From Roseitranquillus sp963776845 (GTDB lineage: Bacteria > Pseudomonadota > Alphaproteobacteria > Rhodobacterales > Rhodobacteraceae), in assembly GCA_963776845.1 (NCBI GenBank), contig CAVZOJ010000013.1, forward strand, positions 1 to 64,000: a DNA stretch of 64,000 nt, in the 5' to 3' direction. Of this stretch, positions 17,675 through 27,042 are shown in pieces (position 1 is the first letter of the stretch; each line of letters begins with the position of its first letter). Position numbers and translations under genes: made by a program. The notes under the pieces were generated by a model. That model made no database searches, had not been told where the DNA came from, and worked only from the letters and a program-made list of their open reading frames with translations.

Positions 17675-19004
17675 GTGCCAACCTGGACCGAACACGCCAT
17701 CTGGTGGCATGTCTACCCGCTCGGGTTCGTCGGGGCCGAGAACAAAAGCGCACCCGGCGCATCCGTCGTTCACCGTCTGGGCCACCTGCATGCCTGGATG
17801 GACTACGCCGTCGAGCTTGGGGCAACAGGTTTGGCACTGGGACCCATCTTCGCCTCTTCGACCCACGGCTACGATACCGTCGACCATTTCCGGATCGATC
17901 CGCGCCTTGGTGACGACTCGGACTTCGACGCTCTGGTGACGGCAGCCCGCTCGCGCGACCTGCGACTGGTTCTCGACGGCGTCTTCAATCATGTCGGTCA
18001 AATGCATCCAGCGTTTCAAGAGGTGCTGCAAATGGGTCCCCGCGCCGAACGGGCCTCGTGGTTCCAGCTCTCGTGGCCGCGCGGCACGGTGCCGGGCGTT
18101 GAGCCGGACTACGCCTGCTTCGAGGGACATCGGCAGCTCGTCACGTTCGATCATGCCGCGCCGGAGGTGGCGGACCACGTCGCCGCCGTCATGAACCACT
18201 GGCTCGACCGTGGCGCCGACGGGTGGCGGCTCGACGCGGCCTACGCCGTCCCGGTTGGCTTCTGGGCCAACGTCCTGCCTCGCGTGCGGTCTGCGCACCC
18301 CGACGCATATCTCTTCGGCGAGGTGATCCATGGCGACTACGCGAAATTCGTTCGCAAGAGCGGCATGGATTCCGTGACGCAATACGAACTCTGGAAGGCG
18401 GTCTGGAGTTCTCTCAACGACGGAAATCTGTTCGAGCTTGCCCATGCGCTCGAGCGGCACAATGGATTCCTCGAGACGTTCGTGCCACTGACATTTTTAA
18501 GCAATCATGACGTGACGCGCATCGCCAGTCAGCTCACGGACGAGCGGCATCTGCCGCACGCCCTGGCGACCCTGTTCACCTGCGGGGGCACCCCGTCGAT
18601 CTATGCCGGCGACGAGCAGGGCTTTCGAGGCGTGAAGGAGAACCGGATCGGCGGAGACGACGCCATTCGCCCGGCCTTTCCAGCGAGTCCCGGCGGATCT
18701 TGTCACCACCGATGAGCAATCGTTCCGCCTTCATCAGGAATTGATTGCGCTGCGGCGGAGGCACCCTTGGCTGCATCGCGCTCGCACCGAAAAGCTCCAC
18801 TTGTCGAACCAGCATCTCGTGCTTTCGGTCGGCGAGGGGTCCGAGCGCCTGCTCCTCGCCCTCAACCTCGCCGATGATGCGGCGACGTTGCCAGCGCCGG
18901 ACGCTCGCGGAATGGACGTGGGAACCGGCGAGTTGGTTCAACTCGAAGGGCCGGATGTGCAGATAAGCCTTCCGGCGCACGGCTGGGCGATCCTGTTCGT
19001 CTGA
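17675..19004 (+). pseudogene. GH13 alpha-amylase-family enzyme, frameshifted near the C-terminus
   Basis: GTG start at 17675 behind GGAAGGAG. The (beta/alpha)8 barrel carries the GH13 regions: LVLDGVFNHVG (region I), GWRLDAAYAV with the nucleophile Asp (II), AYLFGEVIHGD with the acid/base Glu (III) and PLTFLSNHDVTRI (IV). Near 18690 the frame breaks; the other frame continues LVTTDEQSFRLHQELIALRRRHPWLHRA and a small C-terminal beta domain ending GWAILFV at 19004. About 443 residues in total, a usual size for a cytoplasmic glucanohydrolase or glucosyltransferase of this family. No signal peptide. Only the C-terminal domain is out of frame, so a truncated protein might still fold. Confidence 0.82.
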
Positions 19005-19019
19005 CCGCCGAGATGTTTC

Positions 19020-19500
19020 CGCTTGGCCCCGACCTGCGCGGGCAACGGCCGGTGGAGACGGCTTGTCTCCGCGAGAGCTACGCTGCGGGCTCCACGTGCG
19101 GTCTGCTCGGTCTGCACCGGCACGGTGCCGCTGGCGGAGGCGAGCCTGCTCGACGGCGCGGCCGCCACCACGCACTGTGCCGGTCGTCAAACCTCCTGAA
19201 CCGGCACGACGCCAAGGTGCTCCTCGCGCCCGAGCGCATCCTGACCGCCCCGGGCGAAGGCGGCAGGATCGCGACCAGCGGCGGCTCCTCGGCTTGGAAA
19301 CGCAGGCGCTCCCATCATTCGCGCTTCAGGCGTGGGAACGGCCAGAAATCGTGCTTCTTCCAGATCGACCGCTACATATCCGCCGCGTCCAGGCGACCAG
19401 TGCCGAAATTCGGCGGATCTGGCCCGGCAGTTCGCGTCATTCCAATAGCTCGAGCGGCCAAAGTCCGGCGAAGCTCTACATGGAGTTGTTGCGGTTTGCC
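19020..19500 (+). pseudogene. GlxA-type (DJ-1/PfpI plus AraC) regulator remnant
   Basis: One frame gives RAVCSVCTGTVPLAEASLL followed by DGAAATTHCA, matching the nucleophile-elbow region of GlxA-like AraC regulators. A second frame gives APERILTAPGEGGRIATSGG, the next conserved block of that domain. The rest, including the AraC DNA-binding domain, is not recognisable. Several frame changes and no start codon identified: an old remnant between the GH13 gene and the H-NS-like gene. Confidence 0.5.
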
Positions 19501-19550
19501 TTCTGATGAGGCACTTGCTGCTGGGCAGAGAAACGCAGGAAGAGAACGCC

Positions 19551-19947
19551 ATGGCGAAAGCGACAGGAAAACCGGCGACAAAGACTACGTCCCGGAGAAC
19601 CAAGGCCAAGGAAGTCGTCAAGTCTGAGGTCGCGCCAGGATTGGACCTCAGCGCGCTTGACCGCGATGAGCTACTCCGAACTCGAGAAGGACGTGAACCG
19701 CGCATTGCGCACCTGTGAAAAGCGCAAACGGAATGAAGCCCTCCGAGAGATGCAATTGGTGGCCGACAAGCACGGGATCTCCATGCAGGATGTCGTCCGC
19801 GGTTCGCAGGGGCGGAACCTTCAGCCTCCAAAATACCGCCATCCCGCGAACCCAGCGTTGACTTGGTCGGGGCGCGGGCGGCAGCCCGCCTGGTTCAAAG
19901 AGGCGATCGACGCTGGAACCATCCGAGATGACCTTCTGATCGCCTGA
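19551..19947 (+). pseudogene. H-NS family nucleoid protein, frameshifted
   Basis: ATG at 19551 with AGGAAGAG upstream. The first frame gives a Lys/Thr-rich tail (MAKATGKPATKTTSRR) and GLDLSALDRDEL. The second frame, from about 19660, continues SYSELEKDVNRALRTCEKRK, the coiled oligomerisation region, and KYRHPANPALTWSGRGRQPA followed by WFKEAIDAG, the H-NS DNA-binding motif. About 131 residues in total. H-NS-like proteins silence AT-rich, horizontally acquired DNA, which fits an IS-rich setting. With the shift as read, the DNA-binding half would not be made from this start. Confidence 0.8.
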
Positions 19948-20169
19948 GCGACGGGCAGACGCAGAGCCAGGCGCGCCTATGCCTCGTTGATCCTCGAAAG
20001 TACCTCTCCGATCTGTCAAGCGACATCGCCATCTCCGCACTGGACATCTCTGGTACCGTTGCCTCGAATGCGGCGGTGCCGAGGCCGCCGCGCACGTCGC
20101 AGCCGTAGTCGGCGTCGTCCCCTGGCCCGCCGGTCGCCGCAGTTGACCTGCTCCCCGTCTTGTCCTCGT

Positions 20170-20318
20170 TCAGAAATTTAGTCTGTTGGTGGTTTGATCC
20201 TCGCTTGACCGGTTGCGGAACTCCCGCGGCGTGAGCCGTCGAGGCTCGTGTGCGGGCGGTGGTGATTGTAGTCGTCGCGCCATGCTGCGATCAAATGGCG
20301 GGCATGGTCGTCCATGGT
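20170..20318 (-). pseudogene. IS3-family transposase C-terminal fragment
   Basis: ARHLIAAWRDDYNHHRPHTS and, in the neighbouring frame, LTPREFRNRSSEDQTTNRLNF form the typical end of IS3 OrfB proteins (W-x2-DYN-x3-PH-S-L-x3-TP). Only the last ~45 residues remain and a frame change separates the two parts. It abuts the IS110 element that begins further right. The 220 bp to its left (19948-20169) show nothing. Confidence 0.7.
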
Positions 20319-20407
20319 GCCGCCATTGATGGGGTGGATGGCTCCCGCTCCCGGCATCGTAATGTGCCACATTGGGTGCCGTCAGAGACCCATCGAGGGA
20401 GCCATCC

Positions 20408-20527
20408 ATGGAAGAGATTACCACCATCGGCATTGATCTCGCGAAGAGCGTCTTTCAGGTCCACGGGGTCCGGGAGGACGGTTCGGTCGGGCTTCGCCGG
20501 AAACTGCGGCGCGGCCAGGTTCTCCCA
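20408..20527 (+). pseudogene. IS110-family (IS1111-like) transposase, 5' part
   Basis: ATG at 20408 behind GAGGGAG. It reads MEEITTIGIDLAKSVFQVHG, then SVGLRRKLRRGQVLP, the N-terminal block of IS1111-type transposases, and is interrupted at about 20527 by the IS1634 element. The rest of the gene resumes at 22413. Confidence 0.8.
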
Positions 20528-22412
20528 AGTTCGACAGTTAATCGCGTAAGTGATTGATACTGCGCGCACCGAAGGTGCGTTTGTGTGACTACACGCGGCT
20601 TCAGGCCGGTTTTGGCAAGCTCAGTGCGTCGAAGAGTTCGAGTTGCTCCGGGGTGGTCGTGCTGGTTCCGTGAAAGGATCTCTCGCCGATATGGGCGGTG
20701 TGTTTCTGGATGCGCGCGAGCAGGTCGAGCGCGGTGCGCGGGCTGGCGCTGTGGCCTCGCGCCTTCAAGCGCATCCGCACCACGCGGTAGAGCACGAGGG
20801 CCAGAAAGCAGATCATCGCGTGCGCCCGGATGCGCTCCGGCAGCCGGTGGTGAACCGGCGCGATCTCGATGTCGGACTTCAGGACGCGGAAGCCCCGCTC
20901 GATGTCGGCGAGGCTTCTGTATCGCGCGACGGCCTCGGCCGGCGCGATGTCCGAGGCATTGGTCAGAACCGCCAGCTTGCCGTCGAAGAGTTCGGCATCG
21001 CGGATCGCCGCCTCGTCGATGGTGTAGCTGAACCTGTCGGCGTGCAGATCGGGCTTGATGAAGCGGGTCAGCTCCGCCTCGGCGACGGCGCGGGCGAAGC
21101 GACTGTAGGCGCCGCGATCGGAGGCACGGCGTCCGCGGGTCGTCTGCCCCTCGTCCTGGGCATCGAGCCTGGCCACCAACCTGTCCGCCATCGCCTCCAG
21201 CTCGGCGATGCGCGCCCGGCGCCTGTGGGACTGCTCTTCGGCCCGCAGGGGATCATGCGCCACGATCAGCCGGTGACCGGCAAAGGTGCTTTCGGCCACG
21301 CCATCGCGAAAGGCGAGGTTCCGGAATGCATCGATCAGCTCGGCGTATCGACGCGCGGGAACGGCGAGGATGAACTCCAGCTTGCGAGCGGAGCGCTCGG
21401 CGACCGACGTCAGCTCGGTGATGTTCTCGAGGCTGAGCAGCCCGCGATCGGCCACCAGCACCACCCGCTGGATCGGAAAGTGCGCGAGTACCTTCTCCAG
21501 CATCCCCTGCAAGGTCTTCGTCTCGGCGACGTTGCCGGGGTGGACCGTGTGCAGGAGCGGCAGACCTTCGGCGGTCTGCACCACGCCCAGGACGAACTGC
21601 CGGGCGATGCCGCCGCGCTCCTTGTTCATGCCGAAGGCGCGCAGGTCGTCGGCCACCTCGGCCTCGCCGTGGATGCGCACCGTGGTCAGGTCGTAGAACA
21701 CGATCGAGAGGTCGCGATCGACCAGGGGGCGGAACTGGCGGCTCAGCGCGGCCTCGACGGGATCGAGGTTGTCCATCAGCGCGTCCATCGCGCGCAGGAG
21801 CTGCTGGTGTGTCGGGGTCTGCGGCATGCCCGGCATCGCGACCGTCTCCAGCCAGCGCAGGCAGCCCAGCTTCGACTCCGGCGCGCAAAGCCGGTTGAAC
21901 ACCATCGCCCGGATCAGCGATTCTGCATCGAAGCCGCGCCGCGAGGAGCGCAGGGCCCGCTGCAAGGCCTTGTCGATCCCGAGGTCACGCCAGAGTTCGT
22001 GGAGCGCGAAGACGTCGCCGTAGCTGCGTCCGGGTTCGTGGACGACCTCGGACGCGGTGTTCTCAGCGCGGCCCACGGCCCGGTTGAGGCCATTGATCAA
22101 GGGATCGAGCATCGAAGGGGTGAGCCTGTCGAGGCGCCCGAGGTTCGCGACCACGCGCACTCGGGACTGCCCACGGTCGTTCCGGTAAGCCTCCACGAGC
22201 TGGAGATACTGTCGGCCGCCGGTCTTGGTGACGCGGGTATACATTGTGTAGCGAAGCTACCAGCATCGTGCCTCTTCTTTCAATGCTGGTCGTCGACGTG
22301 GCGTGTGACTACCGGGGTCACCGATTTTCGGGTTGATCCCTTCGCCAAGTCATTGAAACTACGTCACCGGCCCACGCCCACGACGATGAAATAGCTCGTG
22401 AAGTGTCGAACT
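20528..22412 (-). mobile_element. IS1634-family insertion sequence
   Basis: About 1,885 bp. Proposed ends AGTTCGACA at 20528-20536 and its inverted copy TGTCGAACT at 22404-22412 sit exactly where the IS110 gene stops and restarts. One intact transposase gene. No target duplication is seen, and about 80 residues' worth of the IS110 gene are missing between the two halves, so insertion was followed by, or accompanied by, a deletion. Confidence 0.7.
20601..22244 (-). CDS. IS1634-family transposase
   Basis: 547 residues, intact. Starts MYTRVTKTGGRQYLQLVEAY, the hallmark of the family, and contains an IS4-type DDE core: first Asp in IVFYDLTTVRIHG, second in RVVLVADRGLLSLENI, and the Glu region YRSLADIERGFRVLKSDIE with PVHHRLPERIRAHAMICFLAL after it. 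A helical insertion separates the second Asp from the Glu, as usual here. Its clean frame contrasts with the decayed IS fragments around it. Confidence 0.93.
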   Translation of the reverse strand: MYTRVTKTGGRQYLQLVEAYRNDRGQSRVRVVANLGRLDRLTPSMLDPLINGLNRAVGRAENTASEVVHEPGRSYGDVFALHELWRDLGIDKALQRALRSSRRGFDAESLIRAMVFNRLCAPESKLGCLRWLETVAMPGMPQTPTHQQLLRAMDALMDNLDPVEAALSRQFRPLVDRDLSIVFYDLTTVRIHGEAEVADDLRAFGMNKERGGIARQFVLGVVQTAEGLPLLHTVHPGNVAETKTLQGMLEKVLAHFPIQRVVLVADRGLLSLENITELTSVAERSARKLEFILAVPARRYAELIDAFRNLAFRDGVAESTFAGHRLIVAHDPLRAEEQSHRRRARIAELEAMADRLVARLDAQDEGQTTRGRRASDRGAYSRFARAVAEAELTRFIKPDLHADRFSYTIDEAAIRDAELFDGKLAVLTNASDIAPAEAVARYRSLADIERGFRVLKSDIEIAPVHHRLPERIRAHAMICFLALVLYRVVRMRLKARGHSASPRTALDLLARIQKHTAHIGERSFHGTSTTTPEQLELFDALSLPKPA

Positions 22413-23097
22413 CCGGGTGCCGGTGAAGTCGGCCGAACGCCAAGGGGTCCTGGTCGACCACAAGACCCGGGACTTTCTGGTGCGCCAGCAGACCCAGCTG
22501 GTGAACACGATCCGGGCCCATCTGGCCGAGTTCGGATTGGTCTATGCGCGCGGCATCCACGACGCCGATCGCTTGCTCGCCCTGATCGAGGAGGCGCCGG
22601 AGGCGGCACGCCCGGCCCTGGAGCTCCTGGCCAAGCAACTCCGCGAGACCCGGGATCGGATTGGGGAGGTCACCAACCGGATCGCGGCAGCCCAGAAGGA
22701 AGACCCGCTTTCCCGGCGGCTGACGACGATCCCAGGGATCGGCACACTCTCGTCCAGCGCATTCGCGGCGGCGACGCCGCAGGTCGAGACCTTCAGGACG
22801 GGGCGGGATTACGCCGCATGGCTCGGGCTCACGCCTCGAGCGCACTCAAGCGGGGGCAAGGAGCGCCTCGGGCGGATATCGAAGGCGGGCAACCGCTATC
22901 TTCGCCGGCTTCTGTATCTCGGGGCCATGGCGCAGATCAGTGCCGGACGGGTCGGCAGACCCGGCACGGACTGGCTCTGGCGCATGCTGGAGCGCAAGCC
23001 GGTGAAGGTCGTCGCCGTCGCGCTGGCCAATCGTATGGCGCGGATCGTCTGGGCGCTCATCAAGACCGGAGACAGCTACCGGGCCAGTACAGCCTGA
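22413..23097 (+). pseudogene. IS110-family (IS1111-like) transposase, 3' part
   Basis: Continues the gene begun at 20408. It reads VPVKSAERQGVLVDHKTRDF, RQQTQLVNTIRAHLAEFGL, then the C-terminal domain LTTIPGIGTLSSSAFAAATP, DYAAWLGLTPRAHSSGGKER and AGNRYLRRLLYLGAMAQIS, stopping at 23097. The frame is open throughout, so only the IS1634 insertion and the associated loss destroyed this copy. The 274 bp that follow are probably the non-coding 3' end of the element. Confidence 0.85.
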
Positions 23098-23371
23098 ACG
23101 AAACATCCGGGCTTACCCGGCATCGAGATGGTGAGGCGCAACGTGAGGTGATGGCAACGGACGGCGACACGGCATTCGGGACACCCAGTTCGAACCGACG
23201 CGCCTTCGAGCGCGTGCCATTGATTTGGACCCGATCGCTGGCGGACTTCATCAGGGCGCGCAGCCCAGGTGCTGCATCTTCGACGCCGTACACATGGCCG
23301 CGACCGACCAAGTGCCAGACCCAACCAGCGCCCTTGCCAAGCGGGAGCCACCCACACACGGTTCGAGCCCA

Positions 23372-23492
23372 ATGGACGACGGCTGGGGAACAGGTGCTCG
23401 TTCAAGAACTCATCCCTGAGCCGGCCGATGAAGCTCTCAACGAACTCGTTCTGCTGCGGCTTGCCTGGCGCGATGTAGTGCCATTCGATGGA
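23372..23492 (-). pseudogene. IS3-family transposase internal fragment
   Basis: About 40 codons: IEWHYIAPGKPQQNEFVESF followed by IGRLRDEFLNEHLF. This is the conserved IS3 OrfB stretch around the catalytic Glu, usually Q-N-G-x-V-E-S-F; the Gly is Glu here. Nothing of the flanking gene remains. Confidence 0.65.
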
Positions 23493-23502
23493 GTGCGCCC
23501 CT

Positions 23503-23640
23503 GAGACTGGACAATTTGGCGCGAAGATATTGACCGGGTCGGGGTTCTGCTAAGGGGAACCTCATGACAAAGAGACATCGCCGCCACAGCACCGCCAGGA
23601 AGCCCGCGCATCGACTCGCCGTTATCCTCGGTCGCGACCG
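23503..23640 (+). pseudogene. IS3-family element, left-end remnant with OrfA start
   Basis: A TGGACAATTTGGCGC-like terminus is followed, 60 bp on, by AAGGGGAA and an ATG at 23564 that reads MTKRHRRHSTARKPAHRLAV. This resembles OrfA starts of IS2/IS3-type elements (MTKRRRR-N-H-S). The helix-turn-helix does not follow, so the element is truncated. The stretch 23641-23781 after it holds nothing I can identify. Confidence 0.4.
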
Positions 23641-23781
23641 CGATCAGGAGAAACGTGCCGGTATCGACGACCTGTGCGCGACGCAGGAATCTGCGGACAC
23701 CCGTAGCCGCTGAGCGCGAGGTACTGCGCGAGGTGCGCCGCGTTCGTCAGCTTCGTCGCCGCCGGTGCGACCACGGCTGTG

Positions 23782-24831
23782 TCAGCGGGGGCTGGCGGGC
23801 CGCGGCGCGATGCGCTGGCCGGATGCGGCGGAGCGGTAGACGGCATCCTCGATCTCGAGGTTGGCGAGGTAGGCGGACCCACTGTTTTCCAGCGGAGCGC
23901 CGTGGAGCAGGTGCGCCACGACATGCTGCTGCAGCGCGAGGACGGAGTCGCCGGCAAAGCCGCGCTTCTCCCAATGATAGGGATGCGGCCGCTCCTCGTT
24001 GGAGCCGAAGTCGCGGCGAAAGAGGCGGCCGTCGCCGTCGAGCCGCAGGCCGCCCGCCGACCCCTCGACCAGCAACTCGCCCATGGTGAGGCGGCGGTTT
24101 TCGGCGATGTGGTCTGACAGGCGGTTACCGTCGAAGAGGGAGCGGGCGCCGCCGGCGTGGCTCATCAGGAACACGCCCGCATCCTCGCCGGCGATGACCG
24201 GGTTGAGGCGCCTCAGCTCGGCATAGACCGCCTCGCAGTCGCCGCAGAGGAAGCGGAAGGTGTCGATGAAATGGATGCCGGTCTCGTGGATCAGGAACCG
24301 CTCCATGCCCTGGAAGTAGGGCTGCCGGTCGAGATAGGCGCGCGGACCCTGGCCGTCGCCGGGGCGCAGCCGGAAAGCGGCTGAGTAGAGCTCGCCCAAA
24401 GCGCCCTCGTCGAGCAGGCGCCGGATCTCGCGGAACCAGGGTTGGAAGCGGAAGTTCTCGTGGACCGTCAGGGTGACGCCGGCGGCCTCGGCGGCGGCCA
24501 CGGTCTCGCGCGCCTCGGCCAGCGAGCGGGTGAAGGCCTTCTGGCAGACGACGTCGATGCCGAGGCCGGCGGCGAGCGCGACGAGGTCGCGGTGGGTCGC
24601 CGGCGGCGTGGCGATATCGACGAGATCGGGGCGCTCGCGCGTCAGCATCTCCTCAGGGTCGTCGTAGACCGTGTCGACACCGACTTCCTTCGCCGCGGCC
24701 TCGGCCTTGCCGCGGTCAATGTCACAGATCGCGGTGAGAGTTGCCTGCGAGGCGCGGCTCCAGGCATCATGATGAAACCGGGCGAAGTAGCCCGCCCCGA
24801 TCGTAACAACCTTCAGCGTCGATTGCGCCAT
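23782..24831 (-). CDS. Gfo/Idh/MocA-family oxidoreductase
   Basis: 349 residues. The Rossmann NAD(P) site is VVTIGAGYFARFH at residue 8, followed by VDIATPPATHRDL. The usual E-K-P active-site loop reads CQKAF here, so Lys is kept but its neighbours differ. The substrate domain has HENFRFQPWFREIRRLL and the family His in FLIHETGIHFIDTFRFL. Members oxidise sugars, inositols or related alcohols. The start overlaps the lactonase stop (TGATG), implying a coupled two-step oxidation: sugar to lactone, then lactone to acid. Confidence 0.88.
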   Translation of the reverse strand: MAQSTLKVVTIGAGYFARFHHDAWSRASQATLTAICDIDRGKAEAAAKEVGVDTVYDDPEEMLTRERPDLVDIATPPATHRDLVALAAGLGIDVVCQKAFTRSLAEARETVAAAEAAGVTLTVHENFRFQPWFREIRRLLDEGALGELYSAAFRLRPGDGQGPRAYLDRQPYFQGMERFLIHETGIHFIDTFRFLCGDCEAVYAELRRLNPVIAGEDAGVFLMSHAGGARSLFDGNRLSDHIAENRRLTMGELLVEGSAGGLRLDGDGRLFRRDFGSNEERPHPYHWEKRGFAGDSVLALQQHVVAHLLHGAPLENSGSAYLANLEIEDAVYRSAASGQRIAPRPASPR

Positions 24832-25886
24832 CAGTTCTGGTGTCCCTGGGTTGCCTGCGCCGGATCATCGCCGCTCGAAGTCGCCTCGTCGATTAATCCG
24901 GCCGCGACGAGCGGAGTGAGGTCTGCCGTCCAGTGGACCGGCGGCCGGCCCGTGACGGGGGCGGCGAAGCTCGCGATCGCGTCGCCGTGCAGGCAGCCGA
25001 GATAGGCGGTGCGCAGGTCAGGACCGCCGAAGGCGAGGCTCGAGATGTTGGCGAGCGTCCGACCCAGCCGCCGGTTGAGCGTCGGGGTGTCTAGCGCGTC
25101 GCGCTGGTAGAGCGCCTCTGTTTCGGCCAAGGCGTCGGTGGCGGCGTCCTCGACCAACACTTCGGTCGTGCCGTCGGTGCCGATGCGAATGACGCGGTTC
25201 GAGACGATGCTGGTGACCCAGAGGGCGCCGTCGACATCGGCGGCAAGTCCGTCGGGGAACGTGCCGGGCCCATGTTCCGTCACGATCTCGCGCGGGCCGG
25301 CGGTGCCGTCTTGGCGCAGTTCGAAGCGCGATGTCCGCCGTCCGAAGGTCTCATTGACGTAGAGGTGGCAGCCGTCCGGCGAAAGCAGGCACTCGTTGGT
25401 GTAGCCCAGTCCGTCGATCACCATGCGCGGGGTGCCGCCGGGCTCCAGCACCGCGACGAAGCCGTCGGCGATGTCGGCGCGCGCTGCGGCGTGCCGCGGC
25501 ACATGGCGCGTGCTGACGGTGATCCACAGGCGGCCGGCGTCGTCGAGCATGACGAAGTTCGTCGGCGGAATTGGTTGCCCCTCGACGTGCGTGACCAAAG
25601 ATTCGACCCGGCCCTCGCAATCGATGCGGAAGACGCCGCCGCATGCGTCACCGAGGTGGGCGATGATGAACCGTCCGTCGGGCGCGAGAGCGATGCCGTT
25701 CGGCCGCAGCGGCTCGTCGATGCCGCGCGCCTCGATCCGGGTGACGGCGCCGTCCGGGCGGATGATCGCGACGCCGCCGGCACCGCGCCAGTCCGCCGTG
25801 AACAGAAGGCCCGAGCGGTGCGCCAGCACGCATTCCGGCCGCTCCAGACCGCTGCCGTGGAAGGCGAGCCCGTGGGGGAGCGTCAT
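24831..25886 (-). CDS. SMP-30/gluconolactonase (LRE) family hydrolase
   Basis: 351 residues, a six-bladed beta-propeller with repeated blade motifs (NGIALAPDGRFIIAHLGD, ECLLSPDGCHLYVNETFG, DGLAADVDGALWVTSIVSN). The acidic and Asn residues that hold the divalent metal in SMP-30 enzymes appear to be present (RPECV, TNECLLSPDG, PDGLAADVDG). Family members hydrolyse sugar lactones. It is the first gene of a two-gene operon that diverges from tctCBA; the 108-bp gap (25887-25994) must hold both promoters. No obvious ribosome site precedes the ATG at 25886. Confidence 0.85.
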   Translation of the reverse strand: MTLPHGLAFHGSGLERPECVLAHRSGLLFTADWRGAGGVAIIRPDGAVTRIEARGIDEPLRPNGIALAPDGRFIIAHLGDACGGVFRIDCEGRVESLVTHVEGQPIPPTNFVMLDDAGRLWITVSTRHVPRHAAARADIADGFVAVLEPGGTPRMVIDGLGYTNECLLSPDGCHLYVNETFGRRTSRFELRQDGTAGPREIVTEHGPGTFPDGLAADVDGALWVTSIVSNRVIRIGTDGTTEVLVEDAATDALAETEALYQRDALDTPTLNRRLGRTLANISSLAFGGPDLRTAYLGCLHGDAIASFAAPVTGRPPVHWTADLTPLVAAGLIDEATSSGDDPAQATQGHQN

Positions 25887-25994
25887 GGTCGAGATAGCTC
25901 TTTACGCATACGCTAATCAATACCATGATGCGTGCGTCGATCAACTGCAGACGATCGGCCAACCGAAAAAGCAACGATCAAAGGGAGGATCGAC

Positions 25995-26999
25995 ATGCTT
26001 CGACGCGCTCTCACCGCAGTCGCGCTCGCCGCGGCTGCTGCGCCCTCCGTCGCTCAGGACTATCCGCAGCGGCCGATCACGGCCGTGGTGGTCTGGGCCG
26101 CCGGCGGCGGCACCGACACGGTAAACCGGCTGCTCATGGCGGAGATGGAGAAGACGCTTCCGAACGACCCGTCCATCAACGTCGTCAACCGCACCGGCGG
26201 CGTCGGCGGATCCGCGGGCATGAGCTACGTCCACGGCCAGCCCGCCGACGGCTACACCCTCGCCGGCATCTCCAAATCGGTCGTCACCGCAGGGGTACAA
26301 GGCGGCTGGGACCAGCGGATGGACGTCTGGTATCCCTTCATCATCGGCGGGTCGCCCGACCTCGTCTCGGTCACGGCCGACTCGGAGTACGAGACGCTCG
26401 AGGAACTGGTAGAGGCGGCAAAGGCCGATCCCGGCTCGATCGCGGCGGGCGCTAGCGCCGCCGGGTCGATCCACCACCTCAACCTTCTCGCGCTGCAGGA
26501 CGGCACCGGGGCGGAGTTCAACTTCATCCCATACGACGGGTCGGCGCCGGCGCAGAACGCGGCGGTGGCGGGCGAGGTGCAGGTCGTCGTGACCTCGCTT
26601 GCCGAACAGCAGCAACTGCTGCAGGCAGGGCGCCTGCGTCCGTTGGCGATGCTGACCCAGGACGGCTTCTCGCTGGAGGGCGTGGCGGACATCCCGTCGG
26701 CGTTCGACACCTATCCCGACCTGACGCAGTACCTGCCGATCAGCCAGGCCATCGGCTTTGCCGTCCATGCCGACGCGCCGGACGAGGTGAAGCAGACGCT
26801 TTCCGCGGCCTTCGAGGAGGCGATGCAGTCCGAGGCGGTGCAGACCTTCGCGGAGGAGAACTTCTACGCCCTGTCCGGCAAGCATGGCGAGGAGGCGTCG
26901 GAGGAGTTCGCAAACCTCAAGTCGCTCTTCGCATGGACGCTCTGGGACCTCGGCGCCGCTTCGGTGGACCCCGCGGAACTCGACATCCCCCGGCCGTGA
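25995..26999 (+). CDS. tctC: Tripartite tricarboxylate transporter substrate-binding protein
   Basis: 334 residues. The ATG at 25995 is chosen for AAGGGAGG upstream and a clean signal peptide (MLRRALTAVALAAAAAPSVAQ). The mature protein starts DYPQRPITAVVVWAAGGGTD, the TctC/Bug signature, and has VNRTGGVGGSAGMSYV and AAGASAAGSIHHLNLL in the ligand-binding clefts. It binds a carboxylated ligand in the periplasm and delivers it to TctA/TctB. The ligand is unknown; neighbours suggest a sugar acid. A strong hairpin directly follows the stop. Confidence 0.9.
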   Translation: MLRRALTAVALAAAAAPSVAQDYPQRPITAVVVWAAGGGTDTVNRLLMAEMEKTLPNDPSINVVNRTGGVGGSAGMSYVHGQPADGYTLAGISKSVVTAGVQGGWDQRMDVWYPFIIGGSPDLVSVTADSEYETLEELVEAAKADPGSIAAGASAAGSIHHLNLLALQDGTGAEFNFIPYDGSAPAQNAAVAGEVQVVVTSLAEQQQLLQAGRLRPLAMLTQDGFSLEGVADIPSAFDTYPDLTQYLPISQAIGFAVHADAPDEVKQTLSAAFEEAMQSEAVQTFAEENFYALSGKHGEEASEEFANLKSLFAWTLWDLGAASVDPAELDIPRP

Positions 27000-27005
27000 A
27001 GGAAG

Positions 27006-27036
27006 GCGACCTTCGCCCCACCCGGGCGAAGGTCGC
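27006..27036 (+). promoter_or_regulatory. Intercistronic hairpin between tctC and tctB
   Basis: A perfect 13-bp inverted repeat, GCGACCTTCGCCC with GGGCGAAGGTCGC, around a 5-nt loop. It lies 7 bp after the tctC stop and 6 bp before the tctB ATG. No T-run follows, so it is better read as an mRNA-stabilising or attenuating structure than a full terminator. Confidence 0.75.
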
Positions 27037-27042
27037 GACGGC

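Noticed and set aside
20562..20580. Small hairpin CGCACC-GAA-GGTGCG near the IS1634 end as a transcription terminator.
   Set aside because: The stem is only 6 bp, there is no T-run, and it lies inside the element's own end.
20583..22312. The decamer GTGTGACTAC at 20583 and 22303 as terminal repeats of the IS1634.
   Set aside because: Both copies are in the same orientation, so they cannot be terminal inverted repeats; the AGTTCGACA pair fits the breakpoints better.
20643..22394. A 583-codon plus-strand frame opposite the IS1634 transposase.
   Set aside because: It is antisense to an intact, well-conserved transposase and shows no domain.
25904..25933. ACGCAT ... ATGCGT repeat in the gap between the lactonase and tctC as an operator.
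   Set aside because: Six-base arms 18 bp apart are likely by chance in a promoter of this size.
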